DNA from: Chloroflexota bacterium
GTDB taxonomy: Bacteria > Chloroflexota > Dormibacteria > Dormibacterales > Dormibacteraceae
Assembly (NCBI GenBank): GCA_005880175.1
Contig: VBJR01000367.1
Span: 1-9,323 of the forward strand
Length of the DNA stretch: 9,323 bases
Reading direction: 5' to 3'
A program made the translations under genes and the position numbers. Of this stretch, positions 5,435 to 9,323 are shown piece by piece (the stretch's first letter is position 1; every line of letters starts with the position of its first letter). Below the pieces are notes generated by a model. It searched no databases, was not told the DNA's origin, and was given only the letters and a program-made list of their open reading frames with translations.

Positions 5435-6670
5435 ATGAGAGTCACCTCGTTCCATTTCATGCCCTACCGGGAGCTGCCCGAGGACTTCACCGAACGCTAC
5501 TCGTCGTCGTTCGTGGAAGCGCCGTGGTGGGAGCTGGGGGACGCGGACAAGGTCGGCCAGTTCTACGACTGGTCGCTCGACGAGCTGATGCACGCGGCCC
5601 GGCTGGGCTTCGACGGTGTGGGCACCAACGAGCACCACCAGAACGTGTACGGCTTCATGTGCAACCCGAACCTGTTCGGCGCCGTGATGGCGAAGATGAC
5701 CCGCGACGAGGGCATCGACGTCGCCCTCGTGCAGCTCGGGGCCACGCTGGCCGCGACGTCGCCGCCCATCCGCATCGCGGAGGAGTACGCGGTGCTCGAC
5801 TGCCTCAGCGGCGGCCGGCTGGTCGCGGGCCTGCCGCTGGGCCTGGGCGTGGACGCCAACGTCAGCTACGGGATCACGCCGATCGAGCAGCGCTCGCGCT
5901 GGCGCGAGGCCATCGACCTGATGGTCAGGGCCTGGACGGCGAAGGAGCACTTCGCCTGGAACGGCAAGCACTACCAGCTGCCGCGGGTGAACCTGTGGCC
6001 CCGGCCCGTCCAGGACCCCCACCCCCCGCTGCTCGTCCCCGGCGCGGCCAGCTCCTCGACCTGGGACTACTGCCACGACCGCGACCTGCCGTACGCGTAC
6101 CTGAGCTACTTCGGGGGCCGGTCGGCGCAGGCGGTCATGGACCGGTTCTGGGACCGGGCGGAGGCGAAGGGCCGGGACCGCAACCCGTACCGCGCCTCGT
6201 TCCTGCAGCTCGTCGGCGTGGCCGAGACCGACGAGCAGGCCGAGGTGCAGTACGCGAAGCACCTGGAGTTCTTCTATCACAAGCTGCTGAACGTCCCGCA
6301 GACGCTCCTCTCGCCGCCCGGCCAGAGCGACTACCGGAGCCTGCTCAACCTCCTGAGCACGAACCTGATCGGCCACGACGTGACGACCGGGCTGTCGGCG
6401 AAGGAGATGATCGAGCGCGGGTTCGCGGTGGTCGGCAGCCCGGCCACCGTCCGCGACCAGCTGACCGAGATGGCGGCGCGCCTGAACGTCGGCCACCTGA
6501 TGGTCGTGCTCCAGTTCGGCTCCATGCCTCACGACATGGCGATGACCAACATCGACCTGTTCGCCGCCGAGGTGCTGCCGGCGCTGCAGCGGCTGTACCC
6601 CGAGGACCAGTACGAGAACCGCTGGTGGCCCAGGCGGCTCACGAAGACGCCGGCCGGAGGAGCCCGATGA
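5435..6670 (+). CDS. Luciferase-like (LLM class) flavin-dependent monooxygenase
   Basis: This 411-residue cytosolic TIM-barrel enzyme of the bacterial luciferase family probably uses reduced FMN (supplied by a separate reductase) and oxygen to oxidise a small organic substrate. Family hallmarks: LDELMHAARLGFDGVGTNEHHQ with Glu66-His67-His68 in the active-site loop; a strand LVQLGATLAATSPP; AEEYAVLDCLSGGRL (115-129), the standard LLM signature, followed by GLPLG; SRWREAIDLMVRAWTA; the segment ending in PRPVQDPHPPLLVPG; and near the end GFAVVGSPATVRDQL. An insert around Phe285-His370 (VQYAKHLEFFYHKLLN…) may form a substrate cap. It is the first gene of a three-gene operon, divergent from iclR, overlapping the hydrolase gene by 4 bp. 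No reductase gene is in view. The substrate is unknown; oxidation of an aromatic or ketone intermediate fits the neighbours but is inferred. Confidence 0.9.
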   Translation: MRVTSFHFMPYRELPEDFTERYSSSFVEAPWWELGDADKVGQFYDWSLDELMHAARLGFDGVGTNEHHQNVYGFMCNPNLFGAVMAKMTRDEGIDVALVQLGATLAATSPPIRIAEEYAVLDCLSGGRLVAGLPLGLGVDANVSYGITPIEQRSRWREAIDLMVRAWTAKEHFAWNGKHYQLPRVNLWPRPVQDPHPPLLVPGAASSSTWDYCHDRDLPYAYLSYFGGRSAQAVMDRFWDRAEAKGRDRNPYRASFLQLVGVAETDEQAEVQYAKHLEFFYHKLLNVPQTLLSPPGQSDYRSLLNLLSTNLIGHDVTTGLSAKEMIERGFAVVGSPATVRDQLTEMAARLNVGHLMVVLQFGSMPHDMAMTNIDLFAAEVLPALQRLYPEDQYENRWWPRRLTKTPAGGAR

Positions 6671-7521
6671 GCCACCCCACGCAATCCGCACCCCACCACC
6701 GCGATTTCGCGGGGACCCCGGCGAACGTCGCCGTGCGGACCGTCCCGATCGCCCACTGCGGCTTCGAGGCCAAGGTCAAGGTGGCGGGCAGCGGGCCGCC
6801 GCTCCTGTACCTGCACTCGGCCGGCGGGCCGGGCTGGGACGTCTTCCTGGACGCCCTCGCCGAGCACCACACCGTCTACGCGCCCGACCACCCGGGCACG
6901 GGCGACACCGCGCGGGACGCGATCCACGACGTGGACACCCTGTGGGACCTGGTCCTGATCTACGACGAGATCCTGGACGCGCTCGGCCTCACGTCCGTGT
7001 CGGTGGTCGGCACGTCCTACGGCGGGATGATGGCGTGCGAGCTGGCCGCCCACCGCCCGGACCGCGTGAGCCGGCTGGTGCTGCTCGACCCGATCGGGCT
7101 GTGGCGGGACGACGCCCCCGTCGCGCCGTACATGCTGCTCTCGCCGGAGCAGCTGGTGGCGACGCTGTTCACGAACCTGGAGGCGGCGCCGGTCCAGGAG
7201 TTCCTGAAGATGCCGTCCGACCCGAAGGAGCTGGCGGTGCGGACGGCCGACACGATCTGGAGCCTCGGCTGCACCGGCAAGTTCGTGTGGCCGATCCCCG
7301 ACAAGGGCCTGCGCAAGCGCCTGCACCGCATCACGGCCCCGGCGCTGATCGTATGGGGCAAGGAGGACGCGCTGATCTCGCCGGTCTACGCGCAGGAGTT
7401 CGCCGGCCGCATCGCCCACGCCCGCGTGGAGATCATCGAGGGCGCCGGCCACGTGCCCCAGTGGGAGCAGTTCGACCGGGTGCGGCCGCTCGTGCTCGAC
7501 TTCCTGGACGGGCGCGGATGA
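6667..7521 (+). CDS. Alpha/beta-fold hydrolase
   Basis: This 284-residue soluble enzyme has a complete alpha/beta-hydrolase triad. The oxyanion segment LYLHSAGGPG is at 47-56. The nucleophile elbow GTSYGGMM has Ser117. The acid is probably Asp234 (WGKEDALIS), and the base is His262 (GAGHVPQWE). The strand LVLLDPIGLW after the elbow and the mobile cap (about 150-215, LLSPEQLVATLFTNLEAAP…) resemble C-C bond hydrolases of meta-cleavage pathways, but esterase or lactonase activity is equally possible. A lactone- or ester-forming oxidation by the upstream monooxygenase followed by hydrolysis would be a natural pair (inference). The ATG at 6667 overlaps the upstream stop by 4 bp and has a good GGAGGAG at 6656-6662. 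Its stop in turn overlaps the next start by 4 bp. Confidence 0.9.
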   Translation: MSHPTQSAPHHRDFAGTPANVAVRTVPIAHCGFEAKVKVAGSGPPLLYLHSAGGPGWDVFLDALAEHHTVYAPDHPGTGDTARDAIHDVDTLWDLVLIYDEILDALGLTSVSVVGTSYGGMMACELAAHRPDRVSRLVLLDPIGLWRDDAPVAPYMLLSPEQLVATLFTNLEAAPVQEFLKMPSDPKELAVRTADTIWSLGCTGKFVWPIPDKGLRKRLHRITAPALIVWGKEDALISPVYAQEFAGRIAHARVEIIEGAGHVPQWEQFDRVRPLVLDFLDGRG

Positions 7522-9289
7522 GCGCCGCGCGGCGGTTCCCCAGCCCGTTCGAGGTGGCGCCGCCGGCCGGGGCCGAGGACTGGCAGTCGATGTACCCGCC
7601 CTACCTCCTGTTCTCCGAGGAGAACCGCGACGTGGAGGAGGGCGCCTTCTGGTTCCTCGACAGCCTGCACCGGCCGGAGGTCGAGTACCCGTTCGACACG
7701 ATCGTCCACGAGGCCTGGACGATCTCCGCCAACGCGTTCGGCCGCCGCGTGTTCCTGCTCCCGGCCTCGGACGGCTTCATGGCGCGCGTCCTGAACGGGC
7801 GCCTGTACCAGGCGGTGATCACGGTCTCCGACCCCGCCGAGATCGAGCGGCGGGCGCCAACGTTCGCACGGCGCGCGGCGTATTACTTCGACAACTGGGC
7901 CGAGCTGTTCTCGAGCTGGAAGAAGAAGATGGAGGCCTGCATCGCGGCGCTGAAGGCCGTCGAGGTGCCCCGGCTGCCCGAGGTCGAGCCCGACTCGGTC
8001 GTCCTCGGCGCCACGGGCGTCACCTCCGGGTACGAGCTCCTGCGCGCGTACGACCGGGTCATCGAGAACGTGTTCCTGGCCTACCAGTACCACTTCGAGA
8101 TGCACCTGTGCGGGTACGGCGCGTACCTGAACCTGTTCCAGTTCTGCCAGACCGCGTTCCCCGGCATCACGCAGCAGACGATCGCGAGCATGGTCGCCGG
8201 CTCCGACATCCTGATGTTCCGGCCCGGCGACGAGCTGAAGGCCCTGGCCGGGCGCGCGCTGGAGCTGGGCCTCGCCGGCCGGCTGCGGGCCAACGCGCGA
8301 CCCGAGGAGATCGTGGACGAGCTCCGCGGCGACCCCTCGGGGAGCGCCTGGGTGGACGCCCTGGAGGCGGCCGAGGACCCGTGGTTCCACTTCTCGAACG
8401 GGACCGGGCTGTACCACCACGAGCGCTCCTGGATCGACGACCTGTCCGCGCCCTGGGCGTCGCTCCTCGCCGAGCTCGACCGCCTGGAGCGGGGCGAGGA
8501 CCGGCCGAGTACCGCGCGCTGCTGCCCCAGGAGGCCGACCGGGTGGCGTTCGACCAGAACGTGGCGATGGCCCGGATGGTCGCGGCCTACGTCGAGGACC
8601 ACAACTTCTACATCGAGAACTGGCACCACACGATCTTCTGGAACAAGATGCGCGAGTTCGGCGACCGGATGGCCGAGGGCGGCATCCTGGAGACCGCCGA
8701 GGACCTGTTCTTCCTGAACCGCTGGGACGTGGGCCAGGCGCTCTACGACCTGACGCTGGGCTGGTCGCACGGCGGGCCGACCCGGGCCGCGCACTGGCGG
8801 GACAAGGTCGCCAGGCACCGCCGGATGATCGCGGCGATCCGGGAGTGGGCGCCGGAGCCGGCGCTGGGCCCGATCCCCGAGGAGGTCAACGAGCCGTTCT
8901 CGATCATGCTCTGGGGGATCACGCCGGAGCGGATCGAGCAGTGGCTGGCCGCCTCCGGTGACGGCGACGGCGTGCTGCGCGGCGTGGCGGGCTCGCCGGG
9001 GACGGCCGAGGGACCGGCCCGGGTGATCCTGTCGGTGGACCAGCTGGGCTCGGTCGAGGAGGGCGAGATCCTCGTCTGCCCGATCACGGCGCCGTCGTGG
9101 GGGGCCGTGTTCGGACGTATCAGCGCCACCGTGTCCGACGCGGGCGGCATCATGTCGCACACCGCGATCGTCAGCCGCGAGTACGGCCTGCCGTGTGTGG
9201 TCGGCACCGGCCGGGGAACCCAGCTCATCCGCACCGGGGACCGCGTCCGCGTGGACGGCAACACCGGGATCGTCAGCGTGCTTTCGTAG
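7518..9289 (+). pseudogene. Phenylphosphate synthase-like, phosphohistidine-domain subunit (PEP-synthase superfamily), frame broken near 8502
   Basis: Two frames make up one protein. From ATG 7518 (4-bp overlap with the hydrolase) the first frame reads about 328 good residues to 8501, then turns to low-complexity Arg/Thr/Trp sequence ending at 8717. The protein resumes one frame over at 8504 (AEYRALLPQEADRV) and ends at TAG 9287-9289, for about 589 residues. The N-terminal half (WQSMYPPYLLF, FWFLDSLHRPEVEYPFDTI, TGLYHHERSW at 296-305) and the middle (DHNFYIENWHHTIFWNKMRE) resemble, from memory, the roughly 70-kDa PpsA subunit of Thauera phenylphosphate synthase. The last 105 residues (GVAGSPGTAEGP to the end) are the swivelling PEP-utilising domain, with the phosphate-carrying His at 9158-9160 in GGIMSHTAIVSREYGLP. 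No ATP-grasp domain is present, so an ATP-binding partner would be needed. The expected reaction type is ATP-driven phosphorylation of a phenol- or enol-like substrate. The gene may be inactive, or intact if the break is a sequencing error. Confidence 0.82.
8499..8512 (+). other. Frame break within the phenylphosphate synthase-like gene
   Basis: Up to GAC 8499-8501 the first frame is coding (ELDRLERGED). From GCC 8504-8506 the frame beginning two bases later is coding (AEYRALL). One missing base (or a deletion of 1 modulo 3 bases) explains it. The join contains CGGCCGAG. As I recall the family, this position holds a linker of roughly 15 more residues between RP and AEYR, so a short deletion at a repeated GGCCG/GCCG could have made the join. 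No classical slippery heptamer is present. Confidence 0.75.
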
Positions 9290-9308
9290 GGGGCGGGCCT
9301 CGCCCTCT
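9288..9308 (+). terminator. GC-rich hairpin after the last gene, possible terminator
   Basis: AGGGGGCG (9288-9295) pairs with CGCCCTCT (9301-9308) in an 8-bp stem (one G-T wobble) around the loop GGCCT, starting inside the TAG stop. Only two T residues follow, so it lacks a proper U-tract. A perfect 10-bp palindrome TCAGGCCTGA follows at 9309-9318. If it works as a terminator, the operon ends here. Confidence 0.42.
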
Positions 9309-9323
9309 TCAGGCCTGAGGGGA

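Noticed and set aside
5294..6691. Long minus-strand frame opposite the monooxygenase
   Set aside because: No recognisable motif, biased to Val/Arg/Gln, and opposite a gene with full family signatures.
8490..8510. Programmed -1 ribosomal frameshift in the phenylphosphate synthase-like gene
   Set aside because: No X XXY YYZ slippery heptamer is found in the needed frame, and an apparent loss of linker residues is better explained by a deletion or an assembly error.

Overview
The window is very GC-rich with strongly GC-biased third codon positions. It looks like a piece of an actinobacterial chromosome (mycobacterial-like or Thermoleophilia-like). The best taxonomic hint is a c subunit of F-type ATP synthase with the GDG…GNA…ARQPEA and EASYFINLA pattern typical of actinobacterial AtpE, together with an actinobacterial-style NhaA-thioredoxin fusion. 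I see no tRNA, rRNA, insertion sequence or CRISPR array. All calls come from reading the sequence; no database was searched.

Left part (1-2659): the 3' end of a TetR-type regulator gene is translationally coupled to a small VOC (glyoxalase-fold) protein. Facing it with only a 6-bp gap is a lone atpE gene on the minus strand, with no other ATP synthase gene in view. A 45-bp AT-richer gap holds back-to-back signals for atpE and for a second VOC gene. That gene overlaps by 4 bp a ChaN/EreA-like protein of unknown function.

Middle (2695-5354): a Na+/H+ antiporter NhaA is fused to a C-terminal DsbA-like thioredoxin domain with a CPYC centre. Its end overlaps, tail to tail by 73 bp, the end of an IclR-family regulator gene on the minus strand.

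Right part (5435-9289): divergent from iclR is a tight three-gene operon joined by 4-bp overlaps: a luciferase-like flavin monooxygenase, an alpha/beta hydrolase, and a protein resembling the phosphohistidine-carrying subunit of phenylphosphate synthase (PEP-synthase superfamily) that lacks the ATP-grasp domain. This last gene is broken by a reading-frame shift near 8502, probably with a short deletion or an assembly error. The layout suggests an IclR-controlled catabolic operon in which a phenol-like or enol-like substrate is phosphorylated, oxidised and hydrolysed. That combination is the most unusual thing here. A GC-rich hairpin follows the last stop codon.
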